Assembly: GCA_006538405.1 (NCBI GenBank)
Contig: BJKQ01000004.1
Span: 1,240,001 to 1,304,000, forward strand
Direction: 5' to 3'
Length of the DNA: 64,000 bases
Origin: Hansfordia pulvinata
Lineage: Eukaryota > Ascomycota > Sordariomycetes > Xylariales
Shown: piece by piece, positions 1 through 14,731 of the stretch
Layout: the number at the start of each line of letters is the position of its first letter
Position numbering within the stretch: the first letter of the stretch is position 1
Notes under the pieces: model-generated
Seen by the model: only the letters and a program-made list of their open reading frames with translations
Database searches by the model: none
What the model was told of the DNA's origin: nothing
Program-made: the position numbers and the translations under genes

Positions 1-926
1 TCCCTGCTCTCTGCAGTATAAATCTGAGCGGGGTAGCTTTTACCTGAGGCCGCCGGATGCTTGATGCCCCGGTTGCGTAAGGTAAGTAGGTAAGGTAGGC
101 ATCGCAAGGCACTGTCACTGCATAACGAGTATCCTGCTCACTGGCTGGCCTGGCCTACGTGTACGCTGGCCCGCGTCGGCAGCAGTGGGCAGGACTCGTG
201 GCCAGTGCTTCCTGAGAAAAGGTGTACAGCCTCAGCCCTCGCTTTCGATCGTCATGCCGGTCGGCCGTAGACACAGGTTGAGGCTTGACAGCACAGCCCC
301 GCGGGCGCAGCTTGGCGGTCTTTCTCATGCCTACCTCTAGCCCTTACCCATGACTCACGAAAACCTCTCTGCCCCGGGGGAGAGGTGCGGACCCGAAAAT
401 AGCAGCAGCCCACTCCGAGACCCGGCGGTGCCTATTCTGTGGGAATCCCCGATCGGTCGGCCGGCCTCCCGCAAGTTCATGTTTCCAGATGAATCCGTTG
501 TTGACGACTGGTGCGTGATTTGTTTGCGCCAGGCGGCCAAACAGACCGCACTGCATAGCGAGGGCTCTTCAGAAACACCGGGGATCGCCCGGCTTCGTCG
601 GTCGCCTTGTAAGTGAGTTCATTCTAGATGCGACAGCCGTGGCGCGGAGACATCAGATGTGATGAACTATATTTCATGCACGATTGCCTGTATCTAGGCA
701 TGCGGAGGACGAGCATCAATCAAATCAGGATATAGGTCCCCTCGCGAATGTCAAGGGCTTGCCTTGTTTCAACCGCGCCGATTCCTTTGCATTGATGGGG
801 CCCGCCCCTTGGAAACTACGAATAGCAACGTCACGGAGAAGACTGGATTTTTGTCGTGAAGAGAGGCAAGCTCTGTATTGTCTGTATATGTGTGTCAAGC
901 GATCCCATCATCGTGCGCCGTCCTGC
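1..926. other. Gene-free left edge
   Basis: No reading frame here resembles a known protein or shows a plausible start and intron structure. A TAGGTA-type tract lies near 79-100. The right part probably holds the 3' flank of the arylsulfatase gene. Confidence 0.5.
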
Positions 927-4232
<3,306 letters not shown>

Positions 4233-6140
4233 ATGCAAGAGGAAGAAGCAGAGACTCTCCTCCCCTCAACGGGTCACCATGCGCCCTCTGAACTGCCCCG
4301 CGACATGACTGCCACACGCCTGGGACGAATCCGCGCCTACTGGCTGGGATCGGTTGTCTGCATGGGCGGCTTCCTCTTCGGATACGATACTGGAATGTGA
4401 GTTGCTTATTTGCCCTCCCCCGCCGTGCGTGTCGTCGCGACTTCAGCCTTCTGACCGTCTGCGCCTCTCAACAGTGTCGGTTTGTCGTCCTCGGCCCTCC
4501 CACCTTTGCCCCTTCGATATTGACCCATCGCGATACCAGGCGGCGTCTTGACCCTCGCGTCTTTCCAGTCCGACTTTCGCTACAATGACGGCGCCCAAAC
4601 ACGCACCAATTCCCTGTCCGTCGGCCTGCAGCAGCTCGGCGCATTTGTCGCCTGTTTTGTCGCATGGCCTCTGACCGACAGATTCGGAAGGAAGCGCGTA
4701 CTGATGTTGTCTTCTCTGATTTTCTGCGTCGGCGCCGCCCTCCAGACCATCAACAGCCATTCGCTTGCCGCTTTTTACGTCGCTCGTGTCGTCTCCGGCG
4801 TGGGCCTTGGGACGGCAACCGTGGTGATACCCATGTACAATAGTGAAATGGTGCCTAAGGAAATGCGAGGACAGATTGGGTCCTTCTTCCAGTGGTTCTT
4901 CACTTTTGTAAGTCGACATCGACGTCGCCCCCTGCTGCCATTCATTCTTAGATTGTACCAAGCAGAGCAACTTAACTGACAAGTAAATCAGGGCATATTT
5001 GTGTCCTACTGGGTCGACTACGCTGTGGCTCGGGGTATTCATGATGCCTCATCCTCACAGTGGCAGATCCCCATCGGGCTGCAGCTCCTTCCCGCTGCCA
5101 TTCTCGGCTTGGGGATGCTTACAGTGACCGAAAGCACCAGGTGGCTGACCAAGAAAGGCCGACATGACGAGGCCTGGGCGAGCTTGAAATGGATCAGGGC
5201 AGACGACGGTCCAGCGACCCAGGCCGAGATGGAGGAGATCCGGGCTGGCGTGCACGCAGAGATGCGGGCCACCGAAGGCTTCGAGTATAAGGGTCAGTGG
5301 ATTTGGTGTGCATCCTGGCACGTTACTAACTCTGATCCCTTGCAGAATTGCTCGAGAAGGAGAACTTCAGAAGGGTCTTCACCTCGTTTATCATCTTCGC
5401 CGCCCAGCAAGCGACCGGCGCCACAGCGTTTGCCTAATTCGGCCCTCAGTACTTCAGCCTCCTCGTAGGCAAGGAAAACGATACGAGCTTGCTTCTGACG
5501 GCCATCTTCGGTGCTGTCAAGGTGATCGGCTGCGGCATCTTTGTTATATGGTTCTCCGAGAGGCTTTCTCGCCGACAAGTACTCATAGGCGGAGCTGTCT
5601 TCATGGCCGCCTGCCAGATCGTCACTGCTGCACTGGTCCGGACCATGCCGGAGCCAGATAGCTTGCACCCGACCGCTTCTGCTATTGCAACTATTGCGTT
5701 GATCTATATCTTTGTCCTGGCATACAACTTCAGCTGGGGTCCCCTACCGTGGCCTTACGTGTCCGAAATCTTCCCTGCTCGTATAAGAGAGCCGGGAGTT
5801 GGAATCGGGGTAGCCTCGCAATGGCTGTTCAATTTTGTCTTTTCCATAACGACACCTTACATGATCACCAATCTAGGCTGGGGCACGTTTCTTCTCTGGG
5901 GTAAGTCTCCCCGTCCCTTCGAGATATCAACAGGCGTGGTGGACCATTCCGAACAGTCACTGACACCCATGTACAGGAATCTTTGATCTGGTTATCGGTC
6001 TTGTCTCCTTTCGATATTTGAAGGAAACAAGGGGGCTGTCCCTGGAGAAGATTGCGGGAGAGAGATTCAGAAACGGCCCTGCGCGTTCAAGAAGGAAATC
6101 AACGGATGCTGAACTCATGGACAGTCCCCGATCCACATGA
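4233..6140 (+). CDS. MFS sugar transporter, interrupted by an in-frame stop
   Basis: A 12-helix plasma-membrane sugar porter of the hexose/quinate type. Exons fit 4233-4396, 4475-4479, 4540-4907, 4992-5292, 5346-5900 and 5977-6140; the sum is 1557 nt (518 codons), so the model closes in frame. Family marks are FGYDTGI plus VGG at the first exon junctions, DRFGRKR in loop 2-3, TESTRWL (a PESPRW variant), PWPYVSEIFP and KETRGLSLEKI (PETKG-like) near the end. A five-base micro-exon (4475-4479) is needed to give the conserved GIVGG. At 5435-5437 a TAA stands where the family has Tyr in AFAYFGPQYF; the frame stays open on both sides. A product ending there would have only about half the helices. 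It could be a recent pseudogene, a base-call error or a readthrough site. It converges on the next gene with only 60 bp between stops. Confidence 0.88.
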
Positions 6141-6199
6141 CAAGCAGTTCGAGTGTGGCATAGTCCCAAATTGCAATTTGAGGTTAAGAAAATGGGTGA

Positions 6200-7038
6200 T
6201 CATGATACAGTCCCCTGCCCAGGGCTCTCACCAGCAGCGCAATCTGTATCGGCACTGGACTGAGCTCCAGGCTTCTTTTCCTTCCTCTCGCGTCGGACCA
6301 GCTCCACTTCTAACACTTTGGTTCCAGGCGGGACTTTGCTGTGCAGGCCATCGTCGTCCCGATCAAAGTAGAGAGCCCAAGCACCATGGCTCTCCTCCAC
6401 CACGACGAAACCTTCCCAACCTTCTAGCGTCAGACGTCGGTCCTGCCGTGTACAATCGAAGGAGCCGGTCAGATGGCCCTGAGAGTCTGCACGCAGCCCG
6501 TACTTGACCTCGTGGGTACTTTGGTCAACGTAGATCCAGTACAAGACCGGGGGATCGTCGCTGATGGCGGTGACAAGCCCCTCATAGCTGGTATCCGGGT
6601 ACGGCAGGAAGTAGCCTGTGAAGGGGTAGTCTGTGCTCACTTCTCCTGGCGCTGACGCCAACTCAGCCGACGCATCCTGGCTGGCCTCTGGACCATGGCC
6701 ATCGTTGACCCCAACGTAGAGCTGCAGAGTGTGTCGACTTGTCAGCATATTAATTGTGTCTTGCCACTACTTCCGCCATGTCCTACGCTGCTGCTACCGA
6801 GGCGATAAGGGGGGCTATCATGACGCGCCTTGGAGTCTCTGAGAACTACCAACTTGTCGTGCAGAAGCTGCCTGCTCTGCTGGCCGCCGCCGACGCAGGA
6901 CACGAGCAGGTTGCAGCGACGAGCGCGGTGTTCCTCGCGCCGGCTTTTGCTCTGTGACTGGCGGATGGCCTCTTGGGTGCTGAGGAGCGCGGGGAGGACG
7001 GCTATGCCCAGGACGACGGGGAGGGCGGCGGTGGACAT
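6200..7038 (-). CDS. Conserved fungal protein of unknown function
   Basis: Two exons, 7038-6829 and 6721-6200, give 243 residues. The intron (6722-6828, 107 nt) must start with GC rather than GT to keep phase 0 and join VVLRDSK to LYVGVND, so it is a GC-AG intron. The first ATG is at 7038; an upstream in-frame codon at 7047 is GTG. Residues 1-30 are hydrophobic then basic. The core has the pattern YPFTGYFLPYPDT, then GLVTAISDDPP and WIYVDQ, LTLEGWEGFV, and ALYFDRDDDGL, which I know from many uncharacterised Pezizomycotina proteins. The tail is Lys/Glu-rich. I know no function for the family. It is convergent with the sugar transporter. Confidence 0.8.
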
Positions 7039-7613
7039 TTGGGCCACAATCGGCTGGCGATACGGGATTTCTTCGCTGAAAACGAGGGCAATGGATTGTG
7101 GGCGAACGGTGCGTTAGGCTGCGACTGAAGATCCCCGCTCGTCTTCGAAATACTACCCAGGACTGAGTGGCGCTATATGTCGTATGATGTGGAATTTTCT
7201 GTGCTATCTGAGTCGAGCTACCCGGGCGGCCTGGATCATTGCGCCTCTCATCAGCCCCGGCGACCTTCTTTCGGTACGCCACTATCAGCTATCGTACACA
7301 CCAGTTCTCTGTGCTACACAGAAGACCTTGAGGGACATGCGAGGCAGAGGACGTGTGGTTTCATTTTCAATTCAGAACATATGCCAAAAAAAAAAGTCTA
7401 ATATCCCGAATTCCTGAGGCCAGCCGCGTGTCAATACCTAATTCCAGCCCATGCAGCATTTCAAACACACGTAAAGACGTAAAACTTCCACCCCTGGCCA
7501 TGTACCCGATGAACATCAGAAGTCTCTTTCTTCTTCCTTTTCTGCAAATCTGTCTTCCCTTCCCCCACATTATTCCCTTACATCGGTTTGGCCAACATTG
7601 TTCGATACCACCA
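7039..7613. other. Intergenic, tandem minus-strand genes
   Basis: Upstream of the unknown-function gene and downstream of the dihydroxyacetone kinase. No gene or repeat is seen apart from an A-run near 7388-7395. Confidence 0.5.
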
Positions 7614-9823
7614 TCAAGCGCCGCTCTTCTTGATCGCCTCAGACATGCCGCCCAGCCACTCAAACAGCGCCCAGGCGCCCGGGTCGGGCAGCTCCTGACC
7701 CTGCGCCTCAGCGACGTAGGTGGCGCGGCCGAAACGAGCTTTCAGGAACCGGGTGGCATCGGCCTTTTCGCGAGCAACTGCCACAGCGGCGTGGAAGTCG
7801 GGGGTCTCCGCGAAAGCCGCCGCGAATGGGAGAAGCACGTCCATGACGGTACGGTCGCCCTCTCGCGCCGACGTGTACGCCTTGAGCGACTCGCAGGCCG
7901 AGGACAGGGCCGCCGCGTACGTAGCGGGGCTTGGGGACACGCCTGGGGATAGGGAGGTGACTTGGGCGCGGAGGGAGGAGGAGAAGGCGGAGAGGAGAAT
8001 GCCCAGGATGGCGCCCAGTGTGCCGCCCATGTCGTCCACGGCCTCGATTGTTGAGAAGAGGAACTCGAGTACGGAGCCCTTTTTGGCGACGCCGTTGTCC
8101 AGGTTACGGATGAGAGCTGAGAGTGGAAGAGAGGTAAGTTAGCGAACCAGTGTCTTGCTGCTGCTACTTTTGTTTTCTTTGCTCTAAGGGAGAGGGGTGC
8201 GGTGTCGGCGTGGAAGAACTCACCCTCGGAAACACCCTGAACGGCCTCGCCGCAATCGCCGTCGCCCATAACCATGTCCCACTTTGTTAGGTTGGGCTCG
8301 GCAGCGATAGCGGCCTTGCAGGCGGTGCGGATCACGCTGTCGAGCAGAACGGGGTCCACTGAAGCGAGTTGGTCAGCCGTGCATTTTCATAGAAAACAAG
8401 GGGGCATATTGGGCTCACCTGAGATGTCTCCCTGGCTGATCTGCTGCTTCTTCAGCTCCTCGGGGGCCGGGGCGCGGCGACGCTTCCAGAGCCGCTAAGG
8501 GGCGCCGTACGGGTGTATAGGTTGGGCCAGGCCGGAGCTGTGGTCTGCTGGTCGAAGAGGGTGAGAAGCTCGTCGGCCGTGGCGGAGGACTCGGCGGCGG
8601 CCTGCGTCAAGTTCGACAGGGAAATGGCAAATCCGGGGGCGTTGAGCGACGTCTCAAGCGCGCCAGACATGATGCGGACAGGCTTGATGCCCCATCTCGA
8701 TTCTTGATGATAACCCCGTCAGCGAAAACTCTCATGCAGAGCAATAAGTCTCCCAGGAAGCTTTAGTTACTCACGTAGCTGCTGGATGGTCTCGTCGGCG
8801 AGAGCGCCAAGTTCGAGGTTGGAGAGGCCGCCGTAGTTATTGATGAGCAGCACCACCTTATCGCTCTTGTTCTCGAATGATACGAAAGCGCGCTCCGGGT
8901 CGTTGGGGTCGCAAAGGAGCTTCAGACACCTGTCGATCAGGTCCTCTACTGAGGGGAACGGAGACAACCGCTGGGCGCCCTGAGAAGAAAGGAGATGTAT
9001 TGTCAGCCAACATCGTTTAGACAACAGACCCCAGTACATAAAGGAGACTTGATAAAACATACTGGCTCATTGTGGATGCCAGCACCAACGACGCAGATAT
9101 CGTCGGGCAGGGCTTCGTGATGCTTCCGGCCCGGCACGTGGCAGTGATCGAGAGCGGAGCCGATGGAGACGGTCTGCGCGTTGACGGCGCGGCCGATGGA
9201 CACGCACTTCTCGAAGCCGTAGCTGTTGGTCGACGCAGTACCGACGATCTTGGTGGCTGAGATGATATTGACGTCAGTTCACAATAGTCACCAACACGCC
9301 CTATGGCAGGTTGTGGGGTCTACTGCTACTTACCAATGGCATGACCCGGCATGCCTCGCCTGCCGACGGCGCTGCTCTTACTCCTTCCGATAGAAACATC
9401 GTCGGTCAGGGGGATGACGGCAACGTTGGCGGCAAGCCCTTCGGCCTTGGCGCGCTCGGCGGCCAGGCCAAAGTGCAGCTTGTCTCCAGTGTAGTTTGTG
9501 ATCATGAAGATGGTGCCCTCGGAGGAGGGGCAGGCGCGGACGGCCGCCATGACTTGCTTGGTGCTGGGAGACGCGAAAATGTCTCCGCAGGCGGCGGCGG
9601 ACAGGAGGCCCTCGCCGACGAAGCCGGACCAGGCGGGCTCGTGGCCCGAACCGCCGCCGCTGATGATGGCGACGTTGGCCGAGTTGTGGTGCTTGTTGAA
9701 GACGACGCGCTCCGACTCGATGAGGGACAGCTGCCCGGGGCTCGCGGCCACCAGGGCCCGCAGAGCCCGGGGCACGAGCGTGTTGGCGGCCGTCTCGGGG
9801 AAGAAGTGTTTGGTGGACGACAT
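7614..9823 (-). CDS. DAK1: Dihydroxyacetone kinase (ATP-dependent), one-base frameshift in exon 4
   Basis: Phosphorylates dihydroxyacetone (and probably glyceraldehyde) to the triose phosphate in the cytosol. Six exons: 9823-9334, 9256-9063, 8979-8775, 8702-8419, 8358-8224 and 8116-7614. With one base added the total is 1812 nt, 603 residues. The DhaK half has SGGGSGHEPAWSG (about 55-67), DDVSIGRSK, VGRRGMPGHAI, GIHNEP (its His is the expected covalent substrate ligand) and LINNYGGLSNLELG. The DhaL half has MVMGDGDCGEAV (metal-binding Asp) and DDMGGTLGAILGI, and ends with GRATYVAE and LPDPGAWA. Exon 4 starts in frame but reaches its donor in another frame; one C (coding strand) is missing in the C runs at 8462-8472, where the Pro/Ala linker joins DhaK to DhaL. 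The gene is divergent from the Zn2Cys6 regulator, which may control it. I chose the ATG at 9823 because MSSTKHFFP leads directly into the domain. Confidence 0.93.
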
Positions 9824-11789
9824 GATGGGCAGACAGGGGATTGCGAGGTGGTTGTCTGTGGGTATCAAAGGAAGAAAGCAAGCCGGAGTAGAAAGCAAAA
9901 GAAATGGAAGCGACCTTGAGCCCAGACACGAGACGAGCAGGGAGAGCTCACGAGGAAAGAGCGACGTGATAAGTTTCTCTTTGATATAGGAGCACGTCTA
10001 CCGCTTGCCTCCGAGGGAGGAAGGTACCTGACATATGTGCCTGCGACTGGAGCGCTCATGTACCATGGACTTTACCTCATGTAACCTCCGACATAGGCAT
10101 GAAATGCTGGAGATACCTGCACTTATGGGTATCAATTGCGAGAGGCCCGGCATGGTATCTCTGATTTAGGAACCCGACGGGATGGGGCCCCTCTTACTCC
10201 CACCACCACCCACGCGGGGCCGAGCCATCCCACCACTAGATCCATCTGAGTTTGTCCCCCGCACGCGCGCCCACCAAAAGAGGAGCATTTTGTGTAGGTT
10301 GGGTGACTATCGTGGGGAACCCGTGAGGCGAGCAGAGCCAACCCCTCCGGCTCGTCGGGAGGCAAGCTGAAGAAAGAATGCCGGTCCCGCGCGGGCCGCT
10401 CGCATGCGGTATTCCGTGATCACCTGGGCCCGGAGATTAGACAGTGTGGGCGAGGCGAGGGGAGGCGAGGCAAGGCCAGCCCGGACCGCTCTGTATGTGG
10501 TATTCCGCCGTTCTTGGAGGGGGGAGGCTGCCGCTCGATTGGAAAGGTGGGATGCTCTGCAGGCCACGATAGCAGTACCTAGGCACCGCCGGCTAGGTAC
10601 AGTCATGAGGCGAGGCGAGGTACGGATAGGGGGCAGGCAGATGGACGGACGACAACCGACGACGGCTTGGTCGACCCCGGATCGGCCTCCACGACAGAAA
10701 AGATGGGGATCATCAGCTGACTTGGGGGTCCTTTCGCTTCCAGGGTCCAGCCCCGTTCGTTCATGCTCGAGGTCTAAAAGTCATCAACGGCACGTGAATG
10801 GCTCAGGCGGACCTGTCAAGGTGCGAACGTGCGTCAGACTGGTGGTCCCTGAAGGAGCCGCGTCGCCCCCTGGGCTCTTCTTCTTTTCCTCAATTGACCA
10901 GGACGGAGGTGGAGGGTGGGGGGTTGCGAGGCGTGCGAGAGTGTAGAATAACCGGGTCGTGCTGGGGTCACTGGTCCGCTGCACGACACAAGCACAATAC
11001 CCACACTGATGGGCACGTACTTGTGCACCGCGCCGCCACGAGCAGAATTTGGCCTCGAGACGCGGTCACAACGCCCACCTCACACCGGCTTGAGGTACGA
11101 ACTCGTCCGCGTACGAGACGAGTAGGACGATTCGTTAACGAAAAACCCCGGCGTCTCGTCTCGTCTCGTCTCGCCTCGTCCGTTCTGGTCCCGTCTCGTT
11201 CAAGAACGCTCTCCACCCTGGCACTAGAGCCAAATATCCGTGCTTAGGTACTCGTAGTCACGCTCGTATCCGTAGTGCCCATGTCCAAGTTCAGTGGGGA
11301 GGGGCGCGAGCTTGGCCCCCGGTGGCCCGGTTCCAAAGCTCCCAAGAACGCAAGCACCCAAGCACGACCCCAGAGCGAGAGCGAGAGAGAGAGAGAGACA
11401 CGCGACCAGACAGACTCTCTTGTTCGGAATAAGGTTTGCGCTCTCTACTGCCTACCTTAGTCGGCCTAGTTGCCTCAGCTACTTCCATCCGTACAGACCA
11501 CAGACCAGCACAGAGTCGAGTCATCAGTCAGTTGTCGGCGGCGGTACTTGGACTCCATAGTAATAATAATAATAAGGCACCGTGGGCGCCTCCATAGTTC
11601 TCAAGGCGTCCGTACTTACTTACGGTAGGCAGGCAGGTAGTTCCAAACCAACGTCGTTGTGTGTGGACATGGCCAACGCAAACTGGGTCTCCCTGTGACC
11701 TCGACTCGCGAGGCGGCCCTCTTCTTTTCCTTTTTCCCCCTTCTCCGAAACACCTACAACGACATGCGACGCGGCGCGTCAGCTCAGAT
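9824..11789. promoter_or_regulatory. Shared divergent promoter region, DAK1 / Zn2Cys6 regulator
   Basis: Nearly 2 kb between two outward-facing genes. It is rich in short tandem blocks: GAGGCGAGG-like units at 10451-10475 and 10607-10620, CTCGT units at 11153-11180, a (GA)n at 11382-11398 and a TAA repeat at about 11560-11575. CTCGTA/TACGAG motifs occur near 11095-11130 and 11248-11275. No gene is seen. Which blocks are regulatory cannot be told from sequence. Confidence 0.5.
11153..11180. repeat. CTCGT pentamer tandem repeat
   Basis: Four to five near-perfect CTCGT units within the DAK1/regulator intergenic region. Confidence 0.8.
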
Positions 11790-14731
11790 ATGGATCCGGC
11801 AGGGTACTCACCCCGTGCCGCCGCCCCAGGCAATGCAAATGCAAATGGAACCGGAATTGGCCACGGCAACGGCAACGGCACCGCCAACGGGCTCGACGCC
11901 GCCGTAGACCACCATGGTGACGCCCCGAAAAAGAGGATCCGAAAGTCCCGGAGCCGCGGTCTGCGGACCAAGACCGGATGGTGAGTCCACACTCTTCGTC
12001 GCTATCTATCACTGTCACTGCGTACGGCCGATACACGCGCGCGAGGCCGACCGGTGCCACTCTTTGTTATCAATCAGTCCCACGATCCGGCTGGCTGGCT
12101 GGCTGGCGTCGTGTCGTGGGACTGCCCCGGCCCTGCCTGACCGACTCCCCGGGCCCGAGCATTTCTTTTGTGGCTGAATTAACTGCGGGTATCCATGGAT
12201 CTCATTCGAGCTGTTATCTCGTGATGCTGACTGTCGGTGACATCGCAGTCTCATCTGTCGCCAGCGCCACAAGAAATGTGACGAGAAGAGTACGTCAATG
12301 TTGCCTTGCCGGCCCTCCCTTGCTCTTTCCCCCTTCCACGCGTAACCCCACGCCGCCCGCCGCTCCTTCTGTATCACGGACTCTACCGCTCACCTCCGTG
12401 TGAGGTACGAGTCTGGTATTGTTGTTGTACCACACAATTGAACGCATTGCATTGAGGTACTGACGTCCAACTCCGCGCGTCCTCGGCAGCCCCTGTCTGC
12501 GGGCCTTGCTCGATATCCAACCGCGACTGTATCTACGCCGATGGCGCCGCTCCCGTCAGCCTGCCGCACGCAAAGCCGGCCAACAAGCCGGATGCCGGCC
12601 TGTCTGGCAAGCAGCAGCACCCTGCCGGCGCTGCGACGAGTCCAGTGGCGCCGACATCAGCAACATCCGCAACCGCGCCGGGACAAGGCTTCGATGGGCT
12701 TCGCAAGCCACCCGGCGCCGCCTCGGTCGGCTCCGGTCACTCGCAATCGGACATGACCCCCAGCCCGCACTCGCTCTTCACGCCCACCGACGAGGCGCCC
12801 CCGCCGCCTCCCACCGCCGCCCCCGCCCTCCCCGTCGGCAACGAGCCCTACTACGGCTGGTCCCCCGAGACCACCGCCTCGGAGCTGCTGTCGGCCGACC
12901 TGGCGTCGACCCGCTGGCTCGACCTGCTGGCAACCGACGCCGCCCAGGCCGATGGCGGCTTCAGCCTGGCCCCCAGCCCCGTCCCGAGCATGAGCGGCAG
13001 CGGCGCCGGCGGCAGCGCCGGCGTCAATCCTGGCTACAGGGGCATGCACCGGCCTCCGGGCCCGCACAGCCAGGCCACCTCGCCCATCGAGGATGCCGCT
13101 GCCCACGAAAGACACGCGTGGCAGTCACCGACAGACCTGGCTCTGCAGGGCAACGAGACGCTTCTATTCCGCAACTTTGCCGAGCGGGCAGCGCTATGGG
13201 TAAGTGGCCAGGTCCCCGTGAAATCTGAGCATCGGATCGGTGGACGAATGCCGACTGACACCATCATTCGTGCCCGTACAGCTGGATCTCTTCGACCCCT
13301 TCAAACATTTCTCTACGTACGCGACGCGTCTTGCGGTAAGTGCTGGGATCCCCAGGGGCTCAGGCCCCTCAGTTGAGTGGAAACAAGCGCACTGAGGGAG
13401 TCGCTGACATCATGTACAGCTACGCAATACGGGCTTGATGAAAGCCATTCTGGCTCTGTCGGCCAGACACGGGGCCATGGTGCAGGAGAAAATAGGCCAG
13501 CCTGGAAACGAGCATAACGACGCGATCCGATACTACTACGAAACGCTACACTACGTGCAGACGGCGCTCAAGTACAATAGTTACGCGCACTCGGAGGAGC
13601 TGCTGGGCACCGCGCTGGTCATCTCGACCTACGAGATGCTCGATGCGTCCGACAGCAACTGGCAGCGCCATCTCAAGGGCGTTTTTTGGATCCAGCGGTC
13701 GCAAGACGTCAACGGTGGCTCAGGCGGGCTCCGGCAGTCGGTGTGGTGGGCGTGGCTACGCCAGGACATCTGGGCTGCGTTCCGCGAGCGGCGACGCTGC
13801 TTCAGCTTCTGGAAGCCCGTACGGGATTTTCCCCAGCTCAACCAAGACGAGCTGGCCGACATGGCCGTCTACCTACTGTCCCAGTCGGTAAACTACTGCG
13901 CCAAACCGGACGCCTCGTCCACCGACCCGGATACGCTGGCTCGCCGCGCCGACGCCGGCGACTTCCTGCTGGGCATGCTCGAGCGTTGGAAAGCCTTCTG
14001 CGGGCCCAAGTTCAAGCCGCTGCCCTCGACCACTGCGCCCTCGTCGGCCGTCTTCGAGCCTCTCTGGATTCATCCTCCACAATTCGGCGTCGCCTTACAG
14101 GTCTACAGTTTTGCCCGGATCCTCATCACGCTGCACAGCCCCGCAAAAAACGGATTTGACGGCTACATCAAAACACAGGTATGTAACAAAGTCATACTCT
14201 TACTTGGCCATTTGCGGAGGCAGACGCGCACGCACACACCCGATTTTTTTTTTGGTTCACCCCTTCCCGCACTGGATCAGGGCATTGGCGGGGCACAAAA
14301 ATCTCTTCGATCTTTCGAAATGGCCTCAAAGCTGCTGACAAAAGCTGACGCAATGCGCACAGAGGACTCTGTCGGATGCGGTAGCGACCATCTGCGGGAT
14401 CGCGATGGAGCTCAAGGATGAGGGGTGCCAGATCATCTCGGCCCAATGTCTCTTTGGAGGTGAGTATACGCCGTGACTGACCCGTGGCCACGCAGTGGGC
14501 TAGCCTTTCGCGGCGGCTCTGCTAGTCGGTCCCCTTGCCCAAAGCCCAATCAACTAGTAGATGATGCTAACCGATGGCTTGTTAATGCCGCACACAGCCG
14601 GGCTCTGCGTTCAGGACGACCTGAAACGCAACACCATCATCTCGCTGATAGACGCCTGCGAGGCAAGAACCGGGTGGCCCATGGAATCATACAGGACCGA
14701 TCTGCGGGCGGAGTGGTCGAAAGGAGGTTAA
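11790..14731 (+). CDS. Zn(II)2Cys6 transcription factor
   Basis: A fungal-specific nuclear regulator. Seven exons (11790-11980, 12249-12289, 12490-13199, 13282-13335, 13420-14178, 14363-14459, 14598-14731) sum to 1986 nt, 661 residues, with no frame defect. Introns 1 and 2 both fall inside the zinc cluster; joined, it reads C-x2-C-x6-C-x6-C-x2-C-x6-C with Cys at 64, 67, 74, 81, 84 and 91, preceded by a basic stretch (KKRIRKSRSR). A long Pro/Ala/Ser-rich linker follows. From about residue 320 comes a fungal transcription factor domain with NTGLMKAILALSARHGAM, as in the Fungal_trans_2 group. The start MDPAGYSP was chosen as the ATG nearest the domain; the frame stays open further upstream. It lies head to head with DAK1 and upstream of the aldolase, so regulation of sugar/triose genes is a reasonable but untested idea. 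Confidence 0.88.

Noticed and set aside
10132..10365. Short minus-strand frame in the DAK1/regulator spacer
   Set aside because: No homology, overlapped by a plus-strand frame of the same length, no start or splice context.
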